Shown here piece by piece: positions 51,509-62,934 of a stretch of 64,000 nt of DNA (within the stretch, counting starts at the first letter, position 1; every line of letters begins with the position of its first letter). This DNA comes from Edolisoma coerulescens (lineage: Eukaryota; Chordata; Aves; Passeriformes; Campephagidae): positions 109,141 through 173,140 of the forward strand of contig VWZW01005504.1 in NCBI GenBank assembly GCA_013397115.1. Direction: 5' to 3'. Both the position numbers and the translations under genes were made by a program. The notes under the pieces are model-generated. The model had not been told where the DNA came from. It was given only the letters and a program-made list of their open reading frames with translations, and made no database searches.

Positions 51509-51578
51509 TGATCCAGCTTTGAGCAGGAGGTTGGACTCAGTCTCCTCTGACCCGAACTGACCTAGGATCCTATGGTCT
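51509..51578 (+). mobile_element. CR1 LINE 3' terminal remnant, about 70 bp
   Basis: TTTGAGCAGGAGGTTGGACT followed by CAGTCTCCTCTGACC and TAGGATCCTATGGT matches the last 70 bases of CR1 (CTTGAGCAGGGGGTTGGACT, AGATGACCTCT..., ATTCTATGATT). Heavily truncated and diverged, but the leading 20 bases are distinctive. Confidence 0.65.
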
Positions 51579-53350
51579 AACAACTTATTTCTGTCCCTAG
51601 TTCCTGCTGCCTTACTGTTCTTCCAAAGAAGAGGGATGTGAACTGGCATGTAACAGGATATTTGACTGGGATGCCTCTCTGAGCTGTGAAAATGTCTCTC
51701 TATCTCATGTATTTGGAAGTTATTCTCACTGTAATAGTAATGCTTCCTTGTCACTTAATTTTGTCTGTCTTTCCACTAGAGCTACATGCTGTGGATGACA
51801 CCTGTCCCCTAGGTGCCCTCAGCTCATTGTTTATATGACTCGCAATATGAAAATTGCATTACTGATTACGTTAATGACAAAAAACCTGGCCTTTGAGATA
51901 TGATGTGTCATACATGGAGGGAACAGCTAAGCATAAAAGGTACGAAATTAAGTCATTTGCAATATTTTTCTTTTTTTTCATTTGGCTGAGTCCATGCTGA
52001 AGTCCATGTGTTTGTTTTAGCCCTTTTGGGATATAGTTCAGCACATTATTTATACAAAGTTACTTCAGTGGCTGATTGTTATTAATTACAACCCTGAGCT
52101 CTTTGCAAGTCAAGCTGGACTCCAAATGAAATTTGCTTTCCAAAGTAATTAGGAGTTAATGTTGCAAAGTGTGTTGCTTGTTGTATTGTATTCTTGTAAT
52201 AACATTTTTACAAAACTGTTCATTTGCTTGAAAACCCTCAAATATTTCTCTGAAATGTGGAAAATACTAAAAAAAAAATATTAGAAAAGACAGGCCTTCC
52301 TCAACTCTATGCATGCTTGACTGGATGCAGAGAATTCACTCATTCCAGTTATTCTGTTACTTTATGGGTTTAAGACCCCTCGTTGAAAGTAGGACGGAAG
52401 TTTGAACAGAACTGACACTGTATTAGGTAGCTTAGACCATAGAGTCACTGTCTACACACCCATAGTACAGATTCCTTTCAGACCACCTTATAGAGATGTT
52501 CCTTGGTTTACTGCTGATGTGAGAGTTTGGTTTCAGCTTCTCGAAATGTAACTGCTTAGTTTCTTGGGTTTTTTTTAGCCAGGATCTCTCAATCTTATTT
52601 CTATGTACAAGGAAAACTGATGAGTTGACAACAAAAAAAAGTGATGCTTTTTTTGGCTACCTAAATAATAAGAAAGGAAATAACTGCCTAATAACAGATT
52701 TTCATGATTTAAAGTTTTCTGAAAACTTATGCTTTTGCCAGAGTTTATTTTTTTCAATTAAAAAAACTTAAAAACTGTATCCATGGTTATGGACTGCATG
52801 CCAGCATGGGGAGTTTTCATGGGAAGAACAAGAATCATGATGTAGAATGTGTTTTCATCAAGATAACAGGTTTTCCAAAATTATTCTGTTTTTATATTTC
52901 TGCATACAGTCAGACACAAAGCCATCATACATTTTATTTGCACATTTACAGCTTAATTGAACATTTTCCTTCCCACCAGAAGGTACAGGAATTTCTGCTC
53001 TACTCTTTTTTATGTTTTTATAAATCCTGCCAGGAATGGTGACTGGCAAAGAAATTTCAATATTTGTAACTTACACTTATTGATGGTATTGCTTTTTTAC
53101 ATGCCTGGCAGTTGAGTGCTGGGTCAAAGGTTGAAGGAAAAATGCAGTAACCTTCTGGCCCTTCCTTACCTATTTCCTGTAGGAGAGAGACATTTCAGCC
53201 AGCTGTGAATCTCTTCTGAAATTTCTTGTGATACGATGCCTGAAATTCAGCTATCATGGTCTTTAGATGAGCAAATTTTGGGGTGGCAAGACTGCTTAGA
53301 ATTTTTCCTCAGATATTTATGATTCTGTGAAGATCTCACTTTAAATGGGT

Positions 53351-53372
53351 GAACTGTGAGCTCTCACAGTTC
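53351..53372. repeat. Inverted repeat, 10-bp arms, 2-bp spacer
   Basis: GAACTGTGAG and CTCACAGTTC are exact reverse complements separated by CT. Symmetry ends at the next pair. No element boundary is visible nearby. Confidence 0.9.
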
Positions 53373-53539
53373 TTAGTTTCCCAAAGTGTAAGGCAACTTG
53401 TGCACTCTGTTGAAAATATAAAGTGTCATTGAAGGGCAGAGACCACAGACTTTTGCTGAAATCTGAGCTATCACATAGTAATGCACTTTGGTAAGAATGT
53501 ACTCACAGTGACTGCAAGCATGCCTCACACACCCTTTAA

Positions 53540-54150
53540 TATCATCGACTTCGTGGGATGAAGAAGTTGATAAAGGTGCCACCAAACATTCAGGGAGCAG
53601 AACCTGATTTTTCGTTGTTTTCTTTAACCCTGAGATCTTTTTGCAGCCACTTGAAGCCAGCAGCTCTCTGCAGGCACTTTTCCAGACTGGCTTCCCTGTG
53701 CCCACTGCTGATAACGTGGTGGCTCTTGAGGTGAGGCCGGCTGGCGATGGAGGCAGCGGAATGAGGGCCCTGACAGCCATTTAACACGTAATCTATTCCT
53801 TACACCGTAGGGCTCTGAGCTCTGCACACCAGGAGAGCTTATTCCTGGTGTCCCTGTTGTGTTATTTACCTCTGCTCTGAGCAGTTAAGTCCACCACAGC
53901 TATTTAGTAAATTATCAGTTTTCTTATTGGCCCTAAATTGCGCCTAATTAAAAATCTGACCTCCACAAAATAGTCGTCTTCCTAAAGACACAGAACATAA
54001 ACAGGAAAAATCAGCTAATTGCTGCAAAAACTGCTTTTGTGGCACTGTAATTGGACCTCAGTGAAATGAATGAACCCACTGGGGATTCCCTAATGAATGT
54101 TTAACTGCAAACAGTAGTCGGGCACTTAAGCAGCAAGGCTGATGGTCCCT
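53540..54150. promoter_or_regulatory. Candidate constrained noncoding block (speculative)
   Basis: The left half (53540-53820) has about nine CpG by eye in 280 bp, clearly above the CpG-poor surroundings. The right half (53900-54150) is AT-rich with CCTAATTAAAAATCTGACC, an inverted CCAAT-type ATTGG, and CAGCTAATTGCTGC, and contains no repeats. A CpG-richer patch next to homeodomain-type sites could be a regulatory element or an unrecognised exon. No conservation data are available. Confidence 0.25.
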
Positions 54151-54190
54151 AATGAAATCAAACGAAATCAAATAAAATCAAATAAAAGAA
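54151..54190. repeat. Decamer tandem repeat, 4 copies
   Basis: Four consecutive 10-bp units: AATGAAATCA, AACGAAATCA, AATAAAATCA, AATAAAAGAA. Each differs from its neighbour by one to three bases, showing stepwise divergence along the array. Confidence 0.9.
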
Positions 54191-55522
54191 TCTGGTACTT
54201 TACTAACCAGATTTCTTGGCATTGGGACATAAAAATAATATAATTCTGGGTAAATAAAATGTAAAGAAAAGTTATTTATAAAGCAGTGAAAACTTAGCCA
54301 GTCTTGCTTGGATTTTCTTTCTTTTTCTAGTGAAAAAACCCACCACGGAAAACCCTGTATAATGTCTCTAAGCTTTCTAGAGAGCTTTTGTTTATTTTTA
54401 TCTTTTCCTAAAAACACTAAAGTCTTTTGTGTTTTCTGTTAATCACATTCTGTGACTTTATTTTGCAATGTTTTCCAGAGGCTAGTTGTGGAACTTCATC
54501 ATGTTGGCAATTGATTAAGATTTTTTTCAGTTTCCCAAACCTTAAAAAGGAGACAAATTCTGATGACCTCAGTAATGTGAGCTGTGCTTTGCCTCTAAAT
54601 AGCTATTTAACATGATGTGTAAGAATCTGGCCTTAGTGTGCAACTTGACATAGGACCTCAAGATTGTATTAATGCAAAAAGCAAGCTTACAGAATCAGGG
54701 CTGTGGCATCATCACATAACTTTGGCTACTATTACTGTTGTTAATATTATTAGTAGTATATTTTAACCTGAGTTGCAGAATGATGGGACCTTGCAAATCA
54801 CTTAGAGTGTGGGTTACATAGGTTAACAACTTGCAAAAGAGATCTTGAGTGTTTGGGGATTTTTAAATACAATTAAAAATGCTTCATGATATTCTACTAC
54901 TGAGTTGTAGCATTGATAACATGAAAACCTGGTGAGCTGCATTTTCTTTTGTATCTCACACCTTTCAAATCTTTGCTGAAACTTGCTGAGGTTATGCGCT
55001 ATTTTACAAGTATTGCAATTTATCCAAGTGAGAAGTGGAGAAAATTCAATTTATTCATGTACTGCCAGATTTATTTAAAAGGAAAAAAAGTGCTACTTAT
55101 CAATGTGTCTAGCATTAAAATACATATAGTTTGTTTACATATTATGAATAAAAAGTCTGTTGCAATATGTTTTCAGAATTAGAAATAGAATATCTTCTGG
55201 CTGTTTCTTGATGTGTGTGATAAATGCACATTCAACCTTCTTAGGAGCAACAGGTAGCATTGCAATTACTTACTGCTGCCAGTGAATATATTTTTCACAA
55301 GTAATTAACACAGAGAGAGTGAAGTTTGCAGTATGATTTAGCTTCTAAACTGCACAGTTAGAGCAGAAAATTCCTGCATTCTGAAGTATTATGAGTAACT
55401 TGATGGGCTTATGAAAAAAACGGTGAAATTTCAGCTTCACATACTGAATGATGAGTTGTGGTATAGACGGGAACCAGCAGTAAATGTCATGATGGCAGCA
55501 GCTGCTAAGTAGCTATTCTCAG

Positions 55523-55634
55523 AAGAATCACAGAATATTCTGAGTTGGAAGGGACCCACAAGGCTCATCAAGTCCAACTCTTAAGTGAATGGCCCACATG
55601 GGATCAAACCCACAACCTTGACATTATTAGCATT
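55523..55634 (-). mobile_element. TguSINE1-like SINE (tRNA-Ile head, CR1-X-like tail), 5'-truncated
   Basis: Read on the minus strand, the element begins inside a tRNA-Ile(AAT)-like anticodon arm (TGCTAATAATGTCAAGG). It continues through the T arm with a B-box-like GGTTTGATCC (tRNA: GGTTCGATCC) and reaches the acceptor end GGGCCA. A short linker, TTCACTTAAGAG, leads to a CR1-X-like tail (TTGGACTTGATGA, GGGTCCCTTCCAACTCAGAA, TATTCTGTGATTC). This order is that of TguSINE1, a passerine SINE mobilised by CR1. The 5' half with the A box is missing, so this copy could not drive its own RNA polymerase III transcription. The tRNA part is not a functional tRNA gene. No clear target-site duplication was seen. 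Confidence 0.85.
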
Positions 55635-58018
55635 GTTTCAGATACTGTCATGAAGGAAAGAAAGGGATTGAGCATTGGTAGCATCAATTATTATCAATCA
55701 TCTTCTGGCTGTTACGTAGTCTGATTAGCAAACAGTCCCATCTAAGCTCCATTCCTCTTGCGCTGGTGAACCCAGACACAAAAAAATCCATCCCTTAATA
55801 ATCTCTGTGTGAAGTAATAGATGCCAACCTGACTTGTAAAAGCAGCAAGTACTCACACTTTCAGAAAGCAGTCAAGAAGATGTTTTAAAATAAATCAAAG
55901 ATCGCCAGCTTTTATCCATTCAGGGTTTATTGAAATATAAAAATGAGTGGTTAATGCTGCCTAAAGTAGGACTTCTCTTAAAAAATTGGGACAGGGAGCC
56001 TTAGGGATACATATTTCATGATGGGCTAAATCACAGCTATGAAAGAAATCCCTCATTCTTCAAGGAGAATCTCTCTTCTGAAGACTGTAAAAGCTGAGAA
56101 GTGCTATGTTGGAGCCTTCATTGAAGAAAATTCATAGTTCTTGTACATGAAATGTACCCACTTCATTGGCTAATTTGCCATGTAAATACTTTTGAGTGTT
56201 TGGAAGGAATGGTGGGGAGAAAGAGTGTGTCTGTATCTACGTCTGAGATCGTTGTTCAGTACACTGGTGCTGAGTTCAAAGGACTTCACACATTGGCACA
56301 ACTGTTTGGTCCATTACAGTCGTATGCAGAATGGCTGTATTTGAACTGAATATAGAAGAATAGAAGAACATTCAGCATGGAAGATTGCTCTCAAATTGCA
56401 GCTCTTTGCAATGACTGCAAGGAAAAATGGCATTGTCTTTCTATATCTGGTTGTCAGATGACAGATCACAGTTAGAAAATGCACAGTTGGATAGTATTAT
56501 TATTTGTAGTGTCACATAGCATTACACATTTCCCCAAATAGCTTCTTGCATATTTTTGTCTTAGATAAAGAGACTTTAAAATTTATTCTGATAATTTGTG
56601 AAAGATTTTGAGGAAAACTTGGTAACTTTACAATTTTCTTCCAATACTTGTATCGTGAGAACACAGATACTAGAGAAATACCTAACCTATTGCTTTTAGT
56701 TATGCTTTGAGGCCTCATGAATAGATGGGTACTTTTAAATTGAAAATTAAACAATTTCAACTCCTTTTTGTTGAGCACAGCTTTGTAGAAGAAAAGTATT
56801 GTTATTAAAGAAAAGTGGAGGGATAGTAACTGACAAAACATTTAATATCCTTTGAGGATAGACAGCAAGACTGAATAGGTGGTAACAAAATTAGGGGTAT
56901 AATGGGATGAGAGGCTATTTGAGGTCACTATAATCCTCAATGGTATAGAACAGTGACAGTTTGAATACACACATTCAGATGTTGTCACTGTATCAAAGCC
57001 CAGTTCAGAATGGAAGCCCAGCAGACAGTTGTGCAGAGTCACCAGAACTTCCCCATCAGGGCTATGTTTATTTCTCATCTATGAATAAGGATCTTCAAAG
57101 GTAAATCTGAAGATTTTCAATATCTAAGTCCAAAAACGTAAAATATAAATTTTGAAAACCCTCTAGGAACATTTCTCTAAAGGTAAAACTTTAAATGATT
57201 ACTGAAGGTATATTAGCCAAAATAAGAAATTTATTTAATGAGTATCATGAAGATATACAAGTTCATATGGATAATATAAAATTAATTGTTTGGTTCAGGG
57301 CTCAAGGTGAAAAATTTGAGCATATCTCCTTAGTGTGCTACACTGCTTCCAGATACCTTCTATACCTTGCCATTTGCCCAACTTTCCAGTTCACTTCCTT
57401 CAATGAATAACAAGATGTTCTTCATACACAAATTAAAACTTTGAGGTTTTTTACGGGAAATTATAATAATTTTGTGTGTCCCTAGCTGTAATTTTACTCA
57501 TCTAATCCTGTGTCAGAAGATGAATCTGTCCATATTTACTACCCATGGCAGAACCAGTGGCCACTGAGGGTATCACACTGGCTGTTTCATAGAGCTGCCA
57601 CCTTCCCTGCCATAGCCAAGGCCCTTGGCTCTCAAAAGGCAGTGGCAGCAGGACCCTGTCTCCTCAAGAATATTGCAGTGCTTATAAACCAAGCAGAAGA
57701 CATCTTCTCTCTGCAAAGTAAGTTTAATTCTATTGAGATTGTCAGCTGATAGTTTTGTATTTACTAATTGTTAGAGTGAAATTTCCTAATTTTCTGCAAA
57801 CAAAAGCAGTGAGAAAAGGTGAAATTTATTCTTCTGTGTAAATTAATGAATCAGATACGAATGTGCATCAAACTAAGAATTGCTTTTTTTTGTGGATGTC
57901 AATGCGACTTACCTAGCGGAAAAGAAATTACTACTTCGGTCCATAATTCTGTTTTCCTTCTCCTCTTCCCCTTTTCCAGTTTTTCAAATAATGGCATTTT
58001 TTCAAGCCATGCCGGTTT
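55635..58018. other. Unique AT-rich DNA, no gene seen
   Basis: Longest frame is antisense 109 codons (56512-56841), low-complexity and lysine/phenylalanine-rich, as expected of AT-rich chance frames. A GC-richer stretch near 57530-57720 has a 79-codon plus frame with no domain. No repeats recognised. Confidence 0.55.
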
Positions 58019-58080
58019 AGAATCACAGAATATCCTGAGTTGGAAGGGACCCACAGGAATCATCAATTCAATGACTGGTA
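58019..58080 (-). mobile_element. CR1-X-like 3' tail, about 60 bp
   Basis: AGAATCACAGAATATCCTGA, GTTGGAAGGGACCCACAGGA and ATCATCAATTCAATGACTGG are the antisense of the last 60 bases of CR1-X. The end past the TCCAACTC-equivalent position resembles CR1-X (CTGG) more than the TguSINE1 linker (TTAAGTG), so a severely truncated LINE insertion is preferred over a SINE. Confidence 0.75.
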
Positions 58081-61000
58081 AGCATTTTTTCCATGTATTT
58101 TTTTAAAAGAAAAGGATTTGCATTTGTCACTTGCAAGTAGGCAAATTCAAGAATGCTGGTGAAGAACATCAGGCACAGAAGTTTTCCTGCCAGAATCCAT
58201 AGGTCTTCATTTGTCTGTGATTTCTGGAGTTTAGGCTCACTTTTCATTTCGCGCCAAATGGTTTCTTTGTGTCACCATAGACACTTTGTGTCTTCCATTT
58301 TTTCACTCTGTCAGGAAAAAGGATATTTTTTTTTAATTGGCTGGTACAGGTTAGTGCTATCTCTCCAAAATTATATCTGATTAAGAAAATAACTATTTAT
58401 AAAATTGATCTATGACTAACCTGCCCCTGTGTCTGCCCCCAGGAAACTCCACAACAAAGCTACTGCTTATGCCAGTGGAAGCAGCATCAGTCTTAACATG
58501 GAAGGTATTTTACGTAAGAAAAATAGGAAACAGAAGTGTTTTCCTACTATTGGAAAATAAGAGAAACATACTGTTAACAGTAGTCCATCACCTTCTTTTA
58601 GCTTGTACAGAAATGGGCCTCATTTTTTAGCCTTAAGTTCTTCTGCATTTGTAACAAAGCCAAAATATTTCTTCTTCTCCCACTCCAGTTAAGGAAAAGG
58701 GACTGATTTTTATTTTTCTTTAAAGATCCTTGATATGTATAAAGACAAATGATAGAAAAATATTTTTAAAATCACCTCACAGCAGTAGGCATAATTTAGT
58801 AGCCTTCCATTCATCATTTTATATTTATATACGTGTAGATATCTATAAAGATATGTTCGTCTGGACTATGTACCATCTACTGGTCTGACATCTGATGTGT
58901 GGGTATCTTTTATCTGGACTGTGACTCCCTTTTCTGCGTGGTGCTTGTAGATACCCACGTGTGACCTGTTTACTAGGAAAGCTGACATTAGGCTCCTGTG
59001 TACGCGTGACGTGAAAGGTCTCTGGGAAAACACAGGCTTAGAGGGATGTGAATCTCAAACTGTCATGCTTTGAGGGGACTGGAAGGAGGAATGCATGTGT
59101 GTGGTAATGCCAAGACCACTGTGTTTGGTATGGGCTCTGGAGTAAGTCATGAATTGAACTGGTGGTACTCAACCTTGGAGGCTGAAGCATGGGTTCTGCT
59201 GCTTGAACATTTGCTGCTCTCAGCCCTGATCATGAGCAGAAGGGAAAAGTAATTTTCCCCAACAATACATTACATGTTTCATTGACTGAAATGATGCATT
59301 TCTCAGGCAGGTCTTTATTACAATTCCAGCTGTGAATCACTGCTCTAGATTTCCCCTAGCACAACTGAGATCAGAGTCCCTTCCACTCAATGTGTCACTA
59401 TCAGAATGCTGAAAATCAATCAATGATTACAATTTGTGATTATTTGTGTATCTACAGGAGTAGCGTGTATTGATTCCCAATCTCTACATTGCCCTTTATG
59501 CTGACAGCCATATAATGAAGAAAAACAATAAGAAAAAGAAAAGAGTTCAAATAAAACAACTCCTGTGTAGTCTATGTTGTTGCAACTGGAATAAAGCAAT
59601 AGTAAGCATGTTCAACCCCAGCCTTACCAATTTTATATTCATTTTCTATAGAATCAAAAAATTTTAAAAAATATAAAACCTAAGATAACCATGCATTAAT
59701 ACATCATCTGGAAATTAAAAACAAAAAGGTGAATTTCTTGGTCTGACACCACAGTAAATGCAATGTGAGTGACTTATTCAAGGAAGAAGGAAAACTACCT
59801 ACAGTCTGGGGAGACTACACGAGGGAGTTGAACAGCATACACCCACAAAAAACAAAGGAAAAAAAGACTTTTTTTTCTTCTTCTTCATTTTAGGCTTCTG
59901 GGATTAATAAGCAAAGGAGACTTGAGTGCTAAATTTTTTTATGTTAAAAGGCTCATTTGCAAAAAGACAAAGTAAATGGAAGAAAAATAATTTATGCAGT
60001 GAACTGCTAATCCAGCTGTTTTGCTTCTGGGCTTAATTGGATTTACCTAGAATTGATATTTGGTGTCAGCATGTGTTATATCATCAGCACAAGCAATAGT
60101 TACCAAACATAAAGAATCCTATGCAAGGCAAAATATTAATTTATTTGGCTCATAGTTATTGTAATCACTTTTTATTCACGTATGTTACCACTTAGTATTC
60201 CTGCTGGATGCCATTTCATATATATGATCCAGTCTTAGTTATTCTATCTTATAATCTGAAGCAGTTCAGCAGTGTAGAAGACTCACAGCTGAACAAAATG
60301 GGCTAGGAAATGGTTATTCATATCTTGTTCTGCCTTCCAGGCAGCTGCGCTGGCTATAAAAGTGTGCATTGTACCTAATGGCAGCTGGGTGACATCTGAA
60401 TTCTTGAGCAAGACATATACTGTAGTGTACAGTACCTTCAGCAACAAGAACTTTACTTGTTCATTCTGGGAATGTGGAGTTACCCTCAGTGACTGAGCGA
60501 GATTTGTCAGCCAAGAAACTTCGCTTACATATAAATGCAAACCTGAATCTGTGCAGCGAAGCAGGGAAATTGGAGTCTTTCTGCAGTACAGGAGAAATAG
60601 GGTGTGGGAAGGATGTATTTCATTAAAAGCATGCATCTCAGATTCTTCAGAATGGCCAAATTATTTTTCAACTGCATTGGATGATAAATATGGCATTTTT
60701 CTCCTTGGTGAGATAATAGCAATTCATGATTCATTACATACAGTTATTGAACAGATATTTGGATGTTCTTTCTCAACCTGCAAGGTTTTGGTGATCTGTT
60801 GTTCACTTTCCCTCATTTGTGATGATTGGTTTCCTCAGTAGCCGTTTGTCCTGACCCTTCTGGTGACAGAAAATCTTGAAAAAGCCAAATAATTAAGGCA
60901 ACAAGTGACGAATAGACATGAATTGTGCATGTTCTTGTTCATGAATGGATATCCCTGTTTGCTGGTGAGTGCAATGGGTCCTGTTCCCCCTTCCCCAGCC

Positions 61001-62688
61001 CCTGCTCCCAATATTATTTAAACAAATTTTCAGAGGTGATGCTCCATTTCAGGGTGGTGGGTGATTCTGCACCTACATGGCAATATATGGTGGGCAAATG
61101 GTCCACACCCCTCAGCACAGGGGATTGATTTTTAACAGTGGAGAAGAATGAAGGAGGTGACAATCAGCTGAGTGTTCACAATCTCGGCTGCATTTGATCA
61201 GCTGTGCTTATGAACCCAGCCATAAACCTGAACCGCTGCTTCAGGTCTTTTTGCTCCTCAGCAGAGGAGACCATTGCCTCACCCCCCATCTTCTAGTGCT
61301 TGCAACCCGCACTGTCCACCTGTTTGCTTTCATTTCTGCATGCGATAGATGGGAGAGCAATTGGAGACTGTCTCATTTGTTGCAGCCTTCAGTCCAATGG
61401 CCACTAAGCCCCAGGGGTTGTGCTCCTTCCCCAAAGCACATGCAGAGCCTGGCAGCTCTGCCTTCTGTTCTCATGCCATGGCCATAGCCTGGCATGCCGG
61501 CAATGCCTCTGCACTGGGGTGCAGTGAGAAAGAGGTTCATTTAGGGATGTGCAACAAACTGGGCCCCTTCCAAGCCTCCCAATAAAACACCAACTGCAAC
61601 ACAGGCAACATTATCTGTGCCAGCATTGTTCAGATGGGTTTGAATTAAATGCAAACAAGATCATTCCGAAAGCAGTGAGTGGCTATTGTCACACCTCTTA
61701 TGATTATATGTTGTGAGCTGGCAAATATTTTCATACCTCATATGATCGGTTTGAGCTGGCAAATAGGAAAACCCAGACAGACCATCTTTTAGAATTTCTG
61801 TCACCAAGAGCCAGACAAGTAGGCTGCCACACCTTTTTAAGCACCTTACGTAGATCTGGCTGCCTTACCAGCTGTGCAATGAAGGAAGCATTGAGAAACT
61901 TGGTGTGGCTGTGGCTGTGGCTGCTGTTAATGGACCTTTGGCCACTGTTTCCCCTCTAAAGCACAGGGATAGGGTATGTGTTTGGGAGCTGGAAGTCGAA
62001 CAGGGGAGGATGAATTTCTTAAAACAACCTCTGCCTCTGGGAAGTCTCTAGAAGTATCTCATCTTTGACCTCTGCAGAGTTTTCTCTAGGAGGTAAACTT
62101 TAACTTCATTTAGAGTCTTATTTTGCTTATAATACAATTCAATGTTAATGTAGCTCCACTGATTCTAACATCTTCCTGTTGAATGACCTGCAGAGGGAGA
62201 GAGGTTTAGTAACTTGGTCTGCTGACACTTATGCTCAAGGGGTGATTATTCCCTCACAGCTTGCTAGACAAGTGCCACCCTCCAAAGTCAATACAGTGTG
62301 TAAAGATGGGAAACACTTGCAAAAGGAGCTGTGGGGACTCAAAGTGGAAGAGGCAATGTTTTTCCTGCAGATAGCTTACCTCAGGGTTAGGATAATAAAG
62401 ATTTGCTGACACTGAGCAATTTGGATAGAGTAGGAGAATGTGAAAGTAAGTATTTTGCTAGGAACATAGCTGCTGTTTGTCAGGGAGTGTAGGGCTGATA
62501 TTATTTTTCATTCCACTGATGTCCTTCTCTTTGATACAGCTGACCCCCACGGATGAGAGCTGAACTGGCTGTGTCTTTCAGAGCAGGCATGAATGAGGTT
62601 TATTCCTACCATACTTTTCCAGCCATGGGAGGTACCTCGGCTGGTGACATTTCACAAGTGGGAGTGGGTGGCAAGGGAAGGCTGTGGT
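58081..62688. other. Unique DNA, no gene seen
   Basis: Longest frame is antisense 117 codons (60283-60636), without a domain I recognise. A small perfect hairpin (TACTGTA-GTG-TACAGTA, 60418-60434) lies inside it. The stretch 60980-61600 is GC-richer with 97- and 78-codon plus-strand frames but nothing identifiable. No RNA genes or retroposons recognised. Confidence 0.55.
61904..61923. repeat. (TGTGGC)3 hexamer repeat
   Basis: Three perfect copies of TGTGGC plus a partial fourth. Short simple-sequence repeat. Confidence 0.9.
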
Positions 62689-62934
62689 AAGCAAGAGACA
62701 ATTTAGGGACATCAGGAGTAATTTCTTCACAGGAGGTGTGATCAGACATTGGAATGGGCTGCCCAGGGAGGTGGTGGAGTCATCATCCCTGGAGGTGTTT
62801 AAGGAAAGACTGCACGTGGCATTTTTGGCCATGATCAAGTTGACAACGTGGTGTTTGGTCACAGGTTGGACTCCACGATATCAGAGGTCTTTTCTAACCT
62901 AATTGATTCTATGATTCTGTGATTCTGTGATTTT
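62689..62934 (+). mobile_element. CR1 LINE 3' fragment, about 245 bp
   Basis: Starts at AAGCAAGAGACAATTTAGGG and continues through ACATCAGGAGTAATTTCTTC, GGAATGGGCTGCCCAGGGAG, GTGGTGGAGTCATCATCCCT and GGAGGTGTTTAAGGAAAGAC, all standard CR1 3' phrases. It closes with GAGGTCTTTTCTAACCTAA and a terminal octamer array ATTCTATG-ATTCTGTG-ATTCTGTG. 5'-truncated within the end of the coding part. The 72-codon frame 62684-62902 is the repeat, not a host gene. Confidence 0.95.

Larger units (their letters stand above)
51579..55522. other. Mostly unique DNA, no gene seen
   Basis: Includes an antisense 135-codon frame (53373-53780) overlapped by two other open antisense frames in a CpG-richer patch; I cannot identify any of them. 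A 22-bp near-palindrome, a candidate conserved block and a decamer repeat are listed separately. No other repeat or RNA gene was recognised. Confidence 0.5.

Noticed and set aside
55590..55634. tRNA-Ile gene
   Set aside because: Only the 3' half of a tRNA is present and it is fused to a CR1-type tail, so it is a SINE, not a tRNA gene.
60418..60434. TACTGTA-GTG-TACAGTA hairpin
   Set aside because: Seven-base arms are expected by chance several times in a window of this size.
60283..60636. 117-codon antisense frame with fairly protein-like text
   Set aside because: I could not match it to any family, and no convincing exon boundaries were seen. Worth a blastx but not reportable as a gene.
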